A stretch of DNA of 64,000 nt, from positions 1,186,089 to 1,250,088 of the forward strand of contig JACDOX010000144.1 in NCBI GenBank assembly GCA_014549065.1, read 5' to 3'. Shown here one piece after another: positions 24,020 through 36,135 of the stretch (position 1 is its first letter; each line of letters begins with the position of its first letter). The notes below the pieces were generated by a model. That model saw only the letters and a program-made list of their open reading frames with translations, searched no databases and was not told where the DNA came from. This DNA comes from Cardinalis cardinalis. Its lineage: Eukaryota; Chordata; Aves; Passeriformes; Cardinalidae. A program made the translations under genes and the position numbers.

Positions 24020-24480
24020 CAGGCCCAAAATGGCAGTATAATGAATATAAAAGCTATCCTCTCCTCCTCTAATATATTCACTCGCCATTCCACCCTCTTT
24101 TCTAGCGACTGTAAACAACATTTGTCATCAGCAATGGGCTACTTTTCATTATAAAACTGATCTGGAAACTACATTTTTATTTCACGTACATCAGCAGTGA
24201 CGGGAGAAGAAACAGGCAAGGGGAAAATATATGTCCCTAGCAGGAGAGGGACCTGGGACAAGCGTTGCCTGCACAATTCTGGGATCATTCATAAGTCTGG
24301 CCTCCAAGACAGAGGATGGTCTAATGCCTCATTAAATCCTACTGAGCCAACGATGATGTATGGGATCCTTTCAATCTTCCACGAAGTAATGCAGTAAAAA
24401 AACCCTAATTTGCACGTTTAATACATTCATTAAGCTATTAGTCTTTCAACAAGAGATTTAATAGCAAATTAACAGTTTTT
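24020..24480. promoter_or_regulatory. Candidate conserved non-coding element
   Basis: A repeat-free block with many TAAT/ATTA homeodomain-type cores, especially 24405-24475 (TTTAATACATTCATTAAGC, ATTTAATAGCAAATTAAC). It also retains CpGs in contexts such as ACTCGCC, TAGCGAC, CACGTAC, GACGGGA, AAGCGTT and CACGAAG, which is unusual for neutral bird DNA. This is the texture of developmental enhancers, but the call rests on composition alone. A 66-codon frame at 24197-24397 is probably chance. Confidence 0.3.
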
Positions 24481-26324
24481 ATGAAAGAAAAAAACAACAA
24501 CAAAACTCGCCACTTAGTAGAATTACTTTTGTGTCAGAGCACAATGCAGGGTAATGGGCAATTAGGGGTTTCGGAGGGGAGGATGGGAAGATGGGTTTAA
24601 TTTGTGTTTGGTTTATAATTAGCTGATGCTTGGTGCTTGGAATGAAATGAACTGGATCCCCTCGATGGGGAAGACACTGACTTGGGCAGAAAGCACAGAG
24701 GGGCATGAAAAGGAAAATGGAAGGAGCTGGAGGAAGTCAGAGGTTCGTCCCTGAGAATTTAATCTCATGGGACACATCCTTCCATGCCCAGGGAATAATT
24801 TCTTGTGGTCAGACACTGGGGGCTGAATTTGTGCTGCCTTGGGATTCATGCAGGTCCTCCTGGGCACCAGCTGGCAGGACANACTCCTTCCCAGCACAAA
24901 CAGGTACTGTCAGAACACTTAAAGCTCAGCAAAATTGCTGTTCTTCCTATTGAAAACTCTGCTTAAAGTTGAGCAAACTCTCGAGTGCTTTGCCTAATAA
25001 AGATGGATTGTTTGTTTAGGTCCAAAGCCTGAATTTCAGGCTGTGTTCAGCTTGGCAGATATGTGCCAGTGCAGATGGCTGGCACAGGGGCTGTTTTGTA
25101 ACTTTTAGTTTGTGTAAGTCTCTTGAAAAAAAAAAAAAAAAAGAAAAAAAAAGTCTTAATGAGAACACTGAATTCCAGGGAAGACTTTGGTGAGAAAGAA
25201 AGAGAATTGCAAAATCAAGTAGTTGTCTGAACTTACTGAAAAGAACTGCTACTTTACTTGAAAAGGAAAGAAAGAAGTGGAGCTGTGTTTGTTTGGTTGT
25301 TTATTTTTAAATGTCATTTCTAAGTTTTCTAATTCTTTGAAAAGTCNGTTGACAGAATATTGAACACCAAATCCACAGGATTTTGGGCCTTTTTTTCTTA
25401 TCCACACAAACTTTANGGAAAAAAAGTCTTTTTTTAAAAAAAAAAATTTCCTGTATCAGAAAAAATTCTTTAAGGGATCTTACACTGAGCTTTGATTTTC
25501 AGCTGGAGCAAGACAGAAAAAGGGAGAATAGTCCAAAATCAATTTCTTAAAGATCTGAGGAATCATAAATACAGTTTGAATCAATATCTCATGTGTGAGA
25601 GTTTGTATGTGTGTGTGTTTTCCCTCAGACACATTTATTCAAACAACTGCTTTCCCATAACAGAATATTCAATTCTGTAGATTTAATAAATTGGCTTTCC
25701 AAAGTAGAATATTAGCGTTAGGCAGTGGATCCTTTACATCTGCTTTTNCAAAACTTCTCCCCCCACAGAGGATTCTCTTCTTTTCCTGACACTCATTTTA
25801 TGTAACTGCTCATGCATTGACATTCAGGGCAGGAAAACACCCCTTACAAAAGAACTTTTGTGCAAATTCTGAGAACCAGCCTGAAATTAAGCAGGTCCTT
25901 AAGTCTTGTCACAAATAGGTAATGCAGCAACACCTCAGTGTCCTTGAATTTCTGTAGGTGAGGCTGAGNTAATTCTTGTACCCCATGGACTCAAAGAGAG
26001 TTTTCCTGCCTAAAAATTCAGAAGGATCCTCAGGACACAAGGCTGACCACATCTACATCCCAGACCACGGTGTTGTGTGTGCTGCTCTTCCAAATTTATC
26101 CAAGGNAATGGGAAGTAGGGCTAAGATTTGCACTGCAGGGAGGTGCAGTTAGAATTAAGCAGCAGCGTGTGCAGCTTGGCTGGGGGAGCTCCTGGCTGAA
26201 GATAGCAGAGGTTATTGCAGATGTTTCAAAGCCAGGGATTCTGGGCTGCTGTTCGGCTATAAAGCAGAGGCACAGAGCACACGACTCAGCCAGGGCTCCT
26301 CCCTGGAATGCAGCTGGGCTGTTG
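24481..26324. other. Unique AT-rich stretch
   Basis: No element recognised. Includes an A17-G-A9 run (25126-25152), a T7A11 stretch at about 25430-25447 and a short TG run near 25607. Confidence 0.5.
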
Positions 26325-26740
26325 TGGAATCGTAGAATCCTAAATTGGTTTGGGTTGGAAGGGAGTTTAGCGCTCCTCTCATTCCACCCCGGCCATGGCA
26401 GGGACACCTCCCACTGTCCCAGGTGCTCCCAGCCCTGTCCAGCCTGGCCTTGGGCACTGCCAGGGATCCAGGGGCAGCCCCAGCTGCTCTGGGCACCCTG
26501 TGCCAGGGCCTGCCCACCCTCACAGGGAAGAATTTATTTCTAATTTTCAAACTTTACCCACCCTCTCTCTCAGTGTGAAGCCATCNCTCCCTGTCCTGTC
26601 TGTCACTACTGAAAGGTGCTAGAAAGTCTCTCCAGAGCCTTCTCTTCCCCAGGGTTAACAACCACCAGCCTTCCAATAATCTTTGTAGTCCCCTCTGGAC
26701 CTGTTCCAACAGATCCTTCTTCCCATCTGTATCAGTGCCA
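26325..26740 (-). mobile_element. CR1 LINE 3' fragment, longest of the younger copies
   Basis: Reverse-complement CR1 in canonical order: terminal 'tggaatcgtagaatcctaaa', 'ccggccatggcagggacacc', 'ccagccctgtccagcctggc', 'cagggaagaatttatttcta', 'gtgtgaagccatc', then 'ctttgtagtcccctctggac'. It probably ends between 26740 and 26790. The tail of this copy is slightly eroded. It sits just upstream of the family A LTR at 26861. Confidence 0.92.
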
Positions 26741-26860
26741 AAGGGTCCATTGCTCTAATATGCAACAACTTCTCAGGCATGACTGGAAGCCAAATGCTAT
26801 TTTCCCACGAGTCCCTTTCCCTGTCTGCACCCACAGNGCCACTCCAGCAAGGTGGAGGTG

Positions 26861-27247
26861 TGTCACAGACATCTTTTATGGAAANTCCTTTCCTCNGGAT
26901 TTTTCCTCCTGAGAAGCTGAGAGGCCTCAGGAACAAAATGTAACCAATGGTTATCTGCTGCTGTGGAATGCAACAGGTGCATCTGGGATTGGGCTCATGT
27001 GGTTGTTTCTAATTAATGNCCAATCACAGTCCAGCTGTCCAGACTGTCTCGGTCTGAGCCACAAGCCTTTGTTATCATTCCTTCTTTTTCTATTCTTAGC
27101 TTGTCTTCTTATGAAATCGTTTCTTCTATTCTTTTAGTATCGTTTTAATGTAATATATATCATAAAATAATAAATCAAGCCTTCTGAAATGTGGAGTCAG
27201 ATCCTCGTTTCTTCCCTCATCCTGGGACCCCTGTGAACACGGTCACA
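26861..27247 (+). mobile_element. Solo LTR, family A subtype 1
   Basis: A 387-bp LTR from TGTCACAGACATC to AACACGGTCACA, very close to the copy at 18271 along its whole length, including 'ggttatctgctgctgtggaa' and the ATAATAAATCAAGCC polyadenylation region. Flanks are GAGGTG (26855-26860) and GGGGTG (27248-27253), a 6-bp duplication with one substitution. Three ambiguous bases are present. No internal retroviral sequence is attached. Confidence 0.93.
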
Positions 27248-28903
27248 GGGGTGGACTCTGCCCTGCCCAGAGCTGTGTCCACAGGTCCAGGGGAGCTGGA
27301 ATCCAGCACAGGGGACAGGGAGCCTCANCACAGCCAGCTCTCTGTGGGGAAGATGCATCTCAGTCTCATCATGTCAGCTTTTCCCCTTCAAGCAGCTTGG
27401 TGTGTGGGCTGCTGCCTGCTCTCTAAAAGCTTCTGAGATATTTGTAGCTGCTCTGCTTGTTCTGATTTTGCTGGAACAAAAATAATTACTGAAAGGACAG
27501 GGATAAAAAACTCCNTGTGTGCGTACATATATATTCTGAAAAATCAGTTTGAAGTGTGCCACAGGACTGCACTGGGTTTTAAAGGGATGTCATAAAGGAG
27601 ACAGCTTTTGTCTTGCTGTACACTGAAGGTTGTGAATTAGGAAAATACCACNAGAGAAACATTGCAGGTTTTGGAAACTACATCAGGACCACAGCTCTGC
27701 CCTGGAATTTCATTGCAGTCTCCTGTGTACCTGGCAAGCAATGGTAAGGAAATGAGAGTCCTGCCAATTTGTAAAGGTTATGGTTGAGTGTGTGGCTGGA
27801 GGGCTGATCCAATCCAGCTAATGCATATTGCTGATATAATACTGAATATTTCTTCTGTCTGGTCTTCAACTTTCNGGGATTAATTTCATATATGCAGAGA
27901 GAACTTGTGACTTTCACAACTTCTACTTACCTGGGTGTAATGACAGATAAGGCAGATGTGCCCATTTCCCTACTTGCCCTGGTGCTATGACTGAAGATAT
28001 TTTAAACTCTTCCAACCTCAAATCAAAGAACTGTTTTAAATTTAATCTCTGAACACTTTCAACTGAGTTTAAGGGTGAAATTTGTCTAATGGGAGTCCTC
28101 AAAAGTGAGCTCAGGTGGGACTGAAATGAAGTTTCAGCTTTTGCAATGGGTCATATCCCAGGAGTTAAATTCTCCCTGTCTTGGGCAAACTTAGCAATCA
28201 CTTTGCCTCTGAGAGATCAGCAGCAGAAATTACTGCTCACACGTGCCTACAAAATCTGTCTCCCTGTTATCCCTCCCCCTTTGAAGCCCAGCAAAAAGCT
28301 GGGACTGGCACAGCCAGCCTGATGTAATTGAATTTCCCTGCCTCTTGCATTATATTTTATCAGGTGATGGCTTGGAGGGATTTACATTGCACAGAGCTGC
28401 TGAGGAGAGTGGCTGAAAAATGGTGTGAAAATGCTGATAAATAGTTCTAAATGAAAGCAATTTTAGCAAGAGCACCTGTAAGCAGCCTTGGTCTCCTTTT
28501 TGGTAACTATCCCTGCAAAGTGGGAGCNTCCAGCAGCAACAGGCACACAGGGACAGATCCCACTCAGCGCCTGAGGCTGCAAGAGCCAAGGGATGCCTTT
28601 CTTTGCCTTGCTATTGAGCTGGGTTGAATTAGTGGCCAAATTAAAGCCCCAAATCTCTGCTGCTGACCCATTCATGGCTTTCTTTTCCCCTGTTAATGGG
28701 AAGTAGATGAAGGACNTTGGTGTTAACAGCCCAGGGTGACACAGCTTTTCCTCTTCACACTCATCTACTGCTTGGAATAAAGGTGAGGGCAACCACAGCT
28801 CCTGTCAGCTGTACCTGAGCTCTGGTTCCTGAGATAAACACCTGAAGGGTCAGGAAACTGCTAGAGAAACTCAGAATTTGGTCTCTTCCATTTTGCCTCA
28901 AGG
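27248..28903. other. Unique non-coding stretch
   Basis: No gene or repeat recognised. Short open frames only (109 codons at most, with ambiguous bases). Confidence 0.5.
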
Positions 28904-29484
28904 TTCATGCAGTTTATTCTCAGATCAGAGCAAGGAACCCATAAAAGGTGCAGCTACAACACCACCACATCAACAGGTGGGTGGAAAAAAGTTTCCTTAT
29001 GGGTTATTCTTTCATGATATTTGGATTGTCACCATTTTCAAAGCTCTTCTGAGATACACAAAACACAAGAAGTGGCTGTGAGGGCTTCTAGGCTTGCACT
29101 AAAGGATATACGGAAGCATGAAGCTAAAAGTACTTTTTGTTTGGTTTTTTGTTTGTTTGGTTGGGGTTTTTTAGTGGTTTTTTTTGGTAGTGTTTCATGC
29201 AGGTCATTCTGAGATCAGAGCAAGGCACCCATAAGAGGCGCAGCTGCAACACCACCACATCAACTGGTCACTGGTGGGGGGAAAAAAGTTTCTTTCCAGG
29301 TTATTCTTTCTTGATATTTGGATTGACACCATTTTCAAAGCTCTTTTGAGNTACACAAGCTGAAGTGGCTGTGAGGGTTTCTAGGCTTGCATTAATGGAA
29401 ATGATATATGGAAATGTAGTTTGTTTGTTTGGGGGTTGGGTTTTTGTTTTTGTTCTTTGTAGTGTTTTTGGTGGGGTTTTTTTG
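28904..29484 (+). repeat. 290-bp direct tandem duplication, two diverged copies
   Basis: Copy 1 starts at 28904 and copy 2 at 29194 (both TTCATGCAG...). Shared landmarks include 'agatcagagcaagg', 'caacaccaccacatcaac', 'gatatttggattg', 'caccattttcaaagctctt', 'gtggctgtgaggg' and 'ttctaggcttgca'. Divergence is roughly a tenth by eye. Each copy ends in a G/T-rich tract, and the tract after copy 2 is much longer. I do not recognise the unit as a known element. Confidence 0.9.
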
Positions 29485-29606
29485 TTTGTTTTTGGTTTTT
29501 TTTTTTTTTTGTTTTTTTTTGTTATGTTCACCTCCAAGTATACAGTTTTTGGTGGGTTTTGGGTTTGTTTTGTTTTTTTTTTTTGTTTTGTTTTCTTTTG
29601 TTGCGT
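29418..29606 (+). repeat. G/T-rich strand-asymmetric tract
   Basis: Almost 190 bases dominated by G and T on the plus strand, with T runs up to 16. A sub-repeat of about 79 bases is marked by 'gttatgttcacctcc' (29521) and 'gttgcgttcatctcc' (29600). Phe/Val/Gly-rich frames on plus and Lys/Asn-rich frames on minus are artefacts. Confidence 0.85.
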
Positions 29607-29619
29607 TCATCTCCTAGCA

Positions 29620-31439
29620 CACATGGAAATAGCTTATTCCAGCTCCTTGTACTTAAAGATCCATTTGTGCTGCTGCCTCAGCTCCTCCTGTGGAAGGCAG
29701 TGAGTTGAAAGAGTGATTCAGACACTGTTAACACAAACGAGAGGAGACAGGCCAGTACTTAGCACGACAGACTCTTCAGAAAGTGTGGACGGGGGAAAAG
29801 CTGTTTCTTTTCTGTCTGTCGTTTCCCCTNTGCAGACTGCAGATGAGAATTTCATAGCAGGCTAATTCAAGGAGCAGAAACCCCCAGGTAATTCAGGTGC
29901 CAGTCCTTGCAGCAGGTGCCCTTTGTGGCACAGCTCCATGTGCAGGAGCAGGTGCTGATAATATTAATATCAGCTCATAAAACAGAGGGGGCTGTGAAGA
30001 ATGAGTGACAAGGCACATTCTAAGTATCCACTGCAAGAATTCAACAGGGAAACCCAGAAAACACGAAAATGAGGTGGGTTGAGTGGCAAAGTTGCTGCTG
30101 TGTCTTAAAATAAAGGAGGTAAAGTACTTTTCTAAAATACTTTTAGTACATTAGAATAATATGGAGGGTGAAGTAAAATGGGTTATGGGGCAGGGNGCTG
30201 GCTGTAAACCATATTTAAAGTGTAAAAAACAAACAACATTTCAGATCCAGNAGGTCTGAATTAAAATCTAGAATGGATCTCAGGTTTTTCCCCAACTAAT
30301 AACCACACATAAATCTAGTTCTTAGAAGTGTATTTCAGCTCAAGAACATGAGGCCAAAAATGGCCTTATCTACTAAAGTAAGATTCATCTCTGCACAGAA
30401 CACTAGGAAAAAAAATCTTTGCTCCACATGTTACAAATTTATTTTGGGTAAACTTACGTAATTCATGAATGAATGAGTATATTTCTGCTTTCTTTCACTT
30501 TATAGGAGCAAATCTGACCTTGATATTCAAAATCATGGTTTTTGGATTAACCTGACCTATGTTACAGTGTCCATCCTTTGGGTACACAGGACAAACCCAT
30601 CCAGCTGCACTCAATACCCTGGGCAGCACCTGAATTTCTGATGAGAGGGAGTAGCTCTTTTTAAAATTATTATTTTTCCCTCCCCTAGAATTTCTGAGGA
30701 ATAATAAGACTATTCTCCTAACTCTAGAAATGATTCTATTAATATTTCTGAATGTAACTGATTACATTGGCACAAGGGAAATGGTTGGAGATTCTGGGAT
30801 AAAACAGAATCTCTTGTGCAATTCTCTAGATTAAAAACCATCAGACGACAAGGTGCATTCAGAAAGTCAAAAGGAGAAATGTCCTGNGACAACAGAAAAA
30901 TCAAAGTTTTCCAGATACCCACTAGGGTGATGAGTAAATCTGTAAAGAAAGGGACTGATCAGCAATGAGAGCAACATCTCAGATGAGCTGGGGAGATAAA
31001 GTGAGGCTTGTAAAATGTCAAGGTTTTAATTTCCTCGTGAAGGAGATCCTTTGTAGAGGAAATTAAAACAAACAGTAGAAATTCCTTGCCCATAGTAATA
31101 AGGAGTTTATAATGAGACAAGAAGCACTGACACCATGCAGGAAGAATGGGACCAAGTTAGAAAGTGATCTGCATTTGTCCTCAAAACAAAATGAATAATT
31201 TTCTTTCAAATTCAGTGAGGATGTTGATAATGAATGTAGCATANAGGCAGGGTGTGAATGGGAAGGAGTTTATGGACATTTAAATTACTCTAGCTGAGGT
31301 AAAAGTAAAATTGAGAATTCTTGATGTAATGATGAGAGGAACAAATTGCTTTTGTTTCTGATTTCTGAAAGAGCTCTTTACAGAGTGTTGGTGCAGTAGC
31401 AGGTTGATATTATTTGATACAAGATTTGTGAGCCCATGT
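29620..31439. other. Unique AT-rich stretch
   Basis: No gene recognised. The last few hundred bases may be further, unreadable parts of the CR1 relic that becomes clear at 31440. Confidence 0.45.
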
Positions 31440-32510
31440 ATTTTAGAAAAAAATGATCAAGGCATTTTCAAGTCCATTAGTGTGACCTCTGTAGTTTGCC
31501 AAACCAACTTGGAGTGGCAGAGTCATTTAAACCTTGCCAGATGGATCACANCACCTTTTCTGAGAAAAGATCAGGAGAGAAAAATGTGGTACCTTGCTTT
31601 GAGAAGTTAACTAATTTCTGTCTATTTGGTGTAATTTAGATCTATGTCCAAATAAGCCAGAAACATTTGAGATGTGCAGTATGAGAAATTCTCACTGAGG
31701 CAGAGGTAGGTAAAGTGAAGTTAAATCTGACCAGAAGAGTGTTACAAAAAGAGAATTTCTCCAAGAGGGGAAGTATCTCTGTGAGGGGGGTTAGTAGTGA
31801 AATTCTTCAAGCAACAGTCTTGTCTGATCCAACCTCACATTTTCATTAATAATGGGAATTACCAGCACTGAATGGTGTTGGAAAAAGATGGTATAAACTG
31901 GGTGGAATTTGTTCCTGCTGAAGTCCTAATGAACACTGGACAAGTGACCTGAGAAATCTGTGTAGGAAAAACAGAGTCTGTGAGCCTNAGGAATACCTGG
32001 GGATGTTAGACAAGCTTAGAAGGGTGTGCTGAGGCATCAGGGTGTGATGGAACTGTGAAAAAGGCAAATTCTAAGATGCCTCGGGCAACGTGTGTCTAAT
32101 AAAGCAAGAGAAATGGAAATATTTTTGTATCAGAGCCTGGTACACATTTGTCTGTAGTGCCAGGTACTGCTCCAGACATCTGTGCCTAATGGAGACAAAT
32201 CCAGATAAGGGTGGGTACAGAGAAGGACTGATGGGATAATCAAGTGGATGGAGAGGCAAAGACTGGAATTTTTAAGACAAGTAAACAACTGCTGTTACTA
32301 AACAGAGAGTGTTGAGGGGTATGTGAAAAAGATGAACAGAAGGATTCAAAATGCCAGAGAAGGAGATGATTTGTTAAGCTCAAGGGTAACATTGACACAA
32401 GAAGAAATGAATGTCAACAAGCCACGATTAAATACAAGCTGAAAAATATAAGCAGGCAACTCAAAGTCAGAAGAGAGAGCAAAGCCTGTCCAGGAGAGAG
32501 AAAAGTTGAG
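31440..32510 (+). mobile_element. Ancient CR1 LINE with RT motif and 3' region (broken)
   Basis: A strongly eroded CR1-type element. Colinear signatures are: 'agtccattagtgtgacctct' (31470), 'attttcattaataat' (31840, reading IFINN as in the CR1 FNIFIN motif), 'gatggtataaactgggtgga' (31887, the position of the ADDTKLGG box with the aspartates lost), 'gtgaaaaaggcaaattcta' (32055), 'gggtacagagaaggactgat' (32212) and 'cgattaaatacaagctg' (32425). Stops occur in all frames, so nothing is encoded. The divergence implies an old insertion, older than the CR1 tails elsewhere. Confidence 0.72.
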
Positions 32511-35054
32511 ATTCTTCCCACCAAACTGCAGACGCTAAATGAAGGTATTTACCTTTTGGATTTATCACACAAAAGACACCCTTTAATTAATGTGAAGAGC
32601 CTGCTCCAGGTGTGACTCAGATCTTGGGTGTGTTGATCAGCTCAGAGGGGTCTCTCCTCACACTGAGCGAGGTCTAAGGTGGCTCAAATCCACNCCTGGC
32701 TCCTCAGATCCTTAAAGAATGATGGCTGACTCTGCAAATGAAAAGGCCCAATTAATTCTTAAATGAAGGACGATTATTTTAAGGATATTACAAGGAGTGC
32801 CTGCACAATATTATAGATTACCTGAAAGAGCACATGCACAATTTGGAGGCTCAGTTCTGGTTTAGATCAGATACTGCAAAATTCCTGCATGCTGATGTCA
32901 TGTGAGGAACCCATTGTCTTGCATTTAAGGCCCAAAAACATTTCAAAAGGAGGATTACCCTGCCACTGATACTTTGTCTTAACTGTTGGAGTCTCTGGAT
33001 TCTGCACTGAATTACAACATGGGCTCAGGTGTCACAGGAAATCATGGGAAGTTTAATTTTGGCAAGAAGGATGGGCTGTTCAGAGTGCCTGTGGGCAATA
33101 GCTTCTGTCTCTGTTGGAAAAAGAGCAGAATTATTGACTTCCAGCTTCTAGAAATGGAGTCTAGACTTATTACAACAAATTTTCTTAATTTTACCTGGAT
33201 GGCTGAGCTGTTTAGAGCAGGGGTGAAGTCGTGCCAAGCTTTTGGCTGTGGGTGATTTTGTCACCCCTCTATTTCACAATAGTGACATCTTTTTTGGGAT
33301 ATATGAGTATGGCTCTCTCCTGATGGTAAATAAATTACACTTCCTTCTCTCAAGCCTAACCAGGTCAAGCCCCTGTGACTATGTTTTCTACAGCAAAACA
33401 TTAAAATGCTCCTTTCCAGGCCTCTCAGTGATGTCTTTCTCCATTTTATAATGTGGTGTTAATTTGATGGCATTTTAAAGCATGCAATGAGGAAAACTGC
33501 AGGTGGAAGTTTGGGGGTGATGGGGCCTCCAGTGAGGGTGAGGAGGAGGAAAGGAAATCTCAATAATGCTGCCCTTCCAGGGATTCTGCCATTAACTGAT
33601 GCATTATTTTTCTAAGCTCATTAAATAACCCTTAGAACTGTGAAAAGGTCAAAAGAGAGGGGAAGGAGCTGAAGCTGCCTGTGGATTTTTGTTGTACAGC
33701 AATTTCCTGACCGAGCTGAGGAAGGAAGAGGGGGATGGAAGAAACAAGAAAGGAGGGGAGTGGAAAAGAACTGCTGATTTTTTTTTTTTTTTCTGTTGAT
33801 CTTTTAATGTAAATAAATGTTTCTCCTCAGACTTTTCCCTACAGCAGTCATCAATCCAAACCCCATTGCAGCTCACTTGTAGTAGCTGCTCTCTGGTGAA
33901 GCCACAAGCTTTTGTTTACAGCAAACAACAAATTGTAATAATCTGTGGATCAGCTTAGATGTGGAGCTGATGTCTTTGGCCATCTCTGAATATCTGGGGC
34001 AAGAATTATAGGAATTTTATTGTTCTTGCCCTCGGAAGCCCAGAATCTCATTAGAAATACCACATGCAGGAAGGTCTGAGGCATGAAGATCATTTGTCAC
34101 TTTTTTATTGGGTTTGTATTTTAAATCACATTCCAGGACACACAGATGGGTCCTTGGAAATCATAAACTTCCTGAAGAGATAGGGAAGAAGCACACAGGA
34201 ACAAGGTCTTCAACTCCACTGGGACATGAGGAACATTTTTGTCTGTTCACAGATCTGTCCCTTAGGAACTGCAGTCAAATTCACTTGAACAAACAAGATG
34301 TTTCCTTTTAACTGCTTGCTGTTTGTTAACTCATGAAAGAGAAGATACTTGTCGTTTCCTTTTTTTTTTTGCTTTTGATTTGCATCGCAAGGTGAGTTTC
34401 TAAACTGAACTAATAGAAAAATCAAGGTTAATGCTGCCTGATCAAATAAGAAGCATGAAGTTTGCCCCACTGAGAGAAATGGATGATATCTTTGGTACTT
34501 TTTATGATGCTAATATGACACCAAGGTGAAATGTGAACCTGGAACATCATGTAATCAAGAGTTTATGATGAATCAGTAAGCAAAGAACATTATTTAGGTC
34601 CACTACTCTAAGAAACTCTCAAAAACCCCCTTCACTTTTTATACAATTCACTGAGGCTCATCCAGTGAACCAAACACAGAAACTGCCACAGGATTTTATG
34701 CAATGTTGCCCCATTCTTCAAAAATAAATTATTCAAAAATTCTGCACAAATAAGAATCCAAGAAATTGGATTATATATGAATAAATACATTGTGTTGTGA
34801 CATTTAAAAATTTGAGTTTTTTTCCCAGAATGAAAGAATATAAAGTACAAATTTCTGCCCTTTGCCTTTAGAAAGCTGGGAAAATGTGTGTTTATTTATC
34901 TCAATGCAGAAATTGTGTGAAAGCCTCATTTGTATGGGTCAGAAAGACAACAAGATTGTTTTCTAAATTCAAGGTTCTTCCCATATAGGACTAGATTTTA
35001 GTAGCTGGTGTTCTAGTGCATTAAAGTGAAACCACAATGTGCTGGTGGGGTCTG
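32511..35054. other. Unique non-coding stretch
   Basis: No element recognised. A strong splice-donor-like AAG/GTGAGT occurs at 34389-34396 but has no matching acceptor or coding frame upstream. A T14 run lies at about 33778. Confidence 0.45.
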
Positions 35055-35339
35055 TGTGCAATCATTTCTCCTATCTGGGTGTCACAGCACTCCATTTTNC
35101 CTTTTTTTAGGCTTGTTCATCTTGTTACTCTGCTGAGCGTGCCTCGGTGTAGCAGTTGGACTCTGCAAATCCCACGAGTAATTTCACTCAGCTCCACAAA
35201 ACACATTTGTCTTTGGCAGCCCGTGAGTAAGAGCTGCTGTGATGTTGTCAGTGTTCAGTGCAGATCTGGACTTTGCCATGTCTTAGTCCTGGCCTGGGGA
35301 AACACAGCCAAACATTCCACCTTTCTGCAGGTGAGACAT

Positions 35340-35959
35340 AAACTTTAAGGAATTTAGAGATTTTAGAGGAGCTAAGATTTTAGTTAGAGATAAAGCTTTA
35401 TTGGAGTTAATTAAAATAAATGGGTAGGTCTTGATGAAGTTAAGAGTTAGTAGTTAACTAATAATTGATTGCTTGTCAACACAATGTTTGGTTAGCTGGG
35501 TTTATAATGGAGAATATAGAAACTGATAAATAGCTTTTAGGAACNTCAGACAATTGTGGCCTCCTCTGTTCTNAAACCAATTGAAGATGGGAATGGGAGC
35601 TCTACCAAGGGTTCATTTGTCACATTTGCATTGAAAAGGTGGAAAGGTCAGAAGGAGGACGACTTCATTTACTTCCTCATTTTGGGACCCCTCCCCATGG
35701 AAGGGACCACTGACCCATTTCAAGGAACAAACTATACATGGTTAATAGCTTTTGAACTAATTACCATATGGAGCAGGGAATGGGATGCACCAAAGTTATT
35801 AATATGCATTTGTATTTTGGGTATTCATACTTGTATAAATAAAAGGACTCTGTAATCACCTGTAAATTGTGGTGTGTATCTGGGAGCTATCCCACAATAA
35901 GCATTCACTTTCTAACTTTAAACTCTTAGAGAGGTTTTGTCCATCTCAGTTGGATATCA
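35340..35959 (+). mobile_element. Putative LTR of another endogenous retrovirus family (family C)
   Basis: The arrangement is LTR-like: an AT-rich U3 with 'gagctaagattttagttaga', a TATA box (TATAAATAAAAGG, 35834), then an R/U5-like segment with 'gggagctatcccacaataag' and a possible CA end at 35959. The boundaries are unsure. One alternative is 35055-35997: there TG...CA ends are flanked by an exact six-base repeat GGTCTG (35049-35054 and 35998-36003). In that version the polyadenylation-like AATAAA would sit only 12 bases from the end, which is odd for an LTR. Confidence 0.42.
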
Positions 35960-36135
35960 GTACTAGATCAATATCCATATTTTTTTAATAAATCACAGGT
36001 CTGTGGGGAGCTCCTGGCCTGCAGGATGGGGGCCAAGACCTTCCAGGGATTTTCTTCCAAACCACACACACAGCAATGGTCCATGGAGACAGCACAGAGG
36101 TTTGATCACTTGACCCCAACAGGGAATTGGTTCTG

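Noticed and set aside
29365..29703. Phe/Val/Gly-rich frames (plus) and Lys/Asn-rich frames (minus)
   Set aside because: Produced by the G/T-rich low-complexity tract.
34389..34396. Consensus splice donor AAG/GTGAGT
   Set aside because: No acceptor plus open exon upstream in the right distance; such matches are expected by chance in 64 kb.
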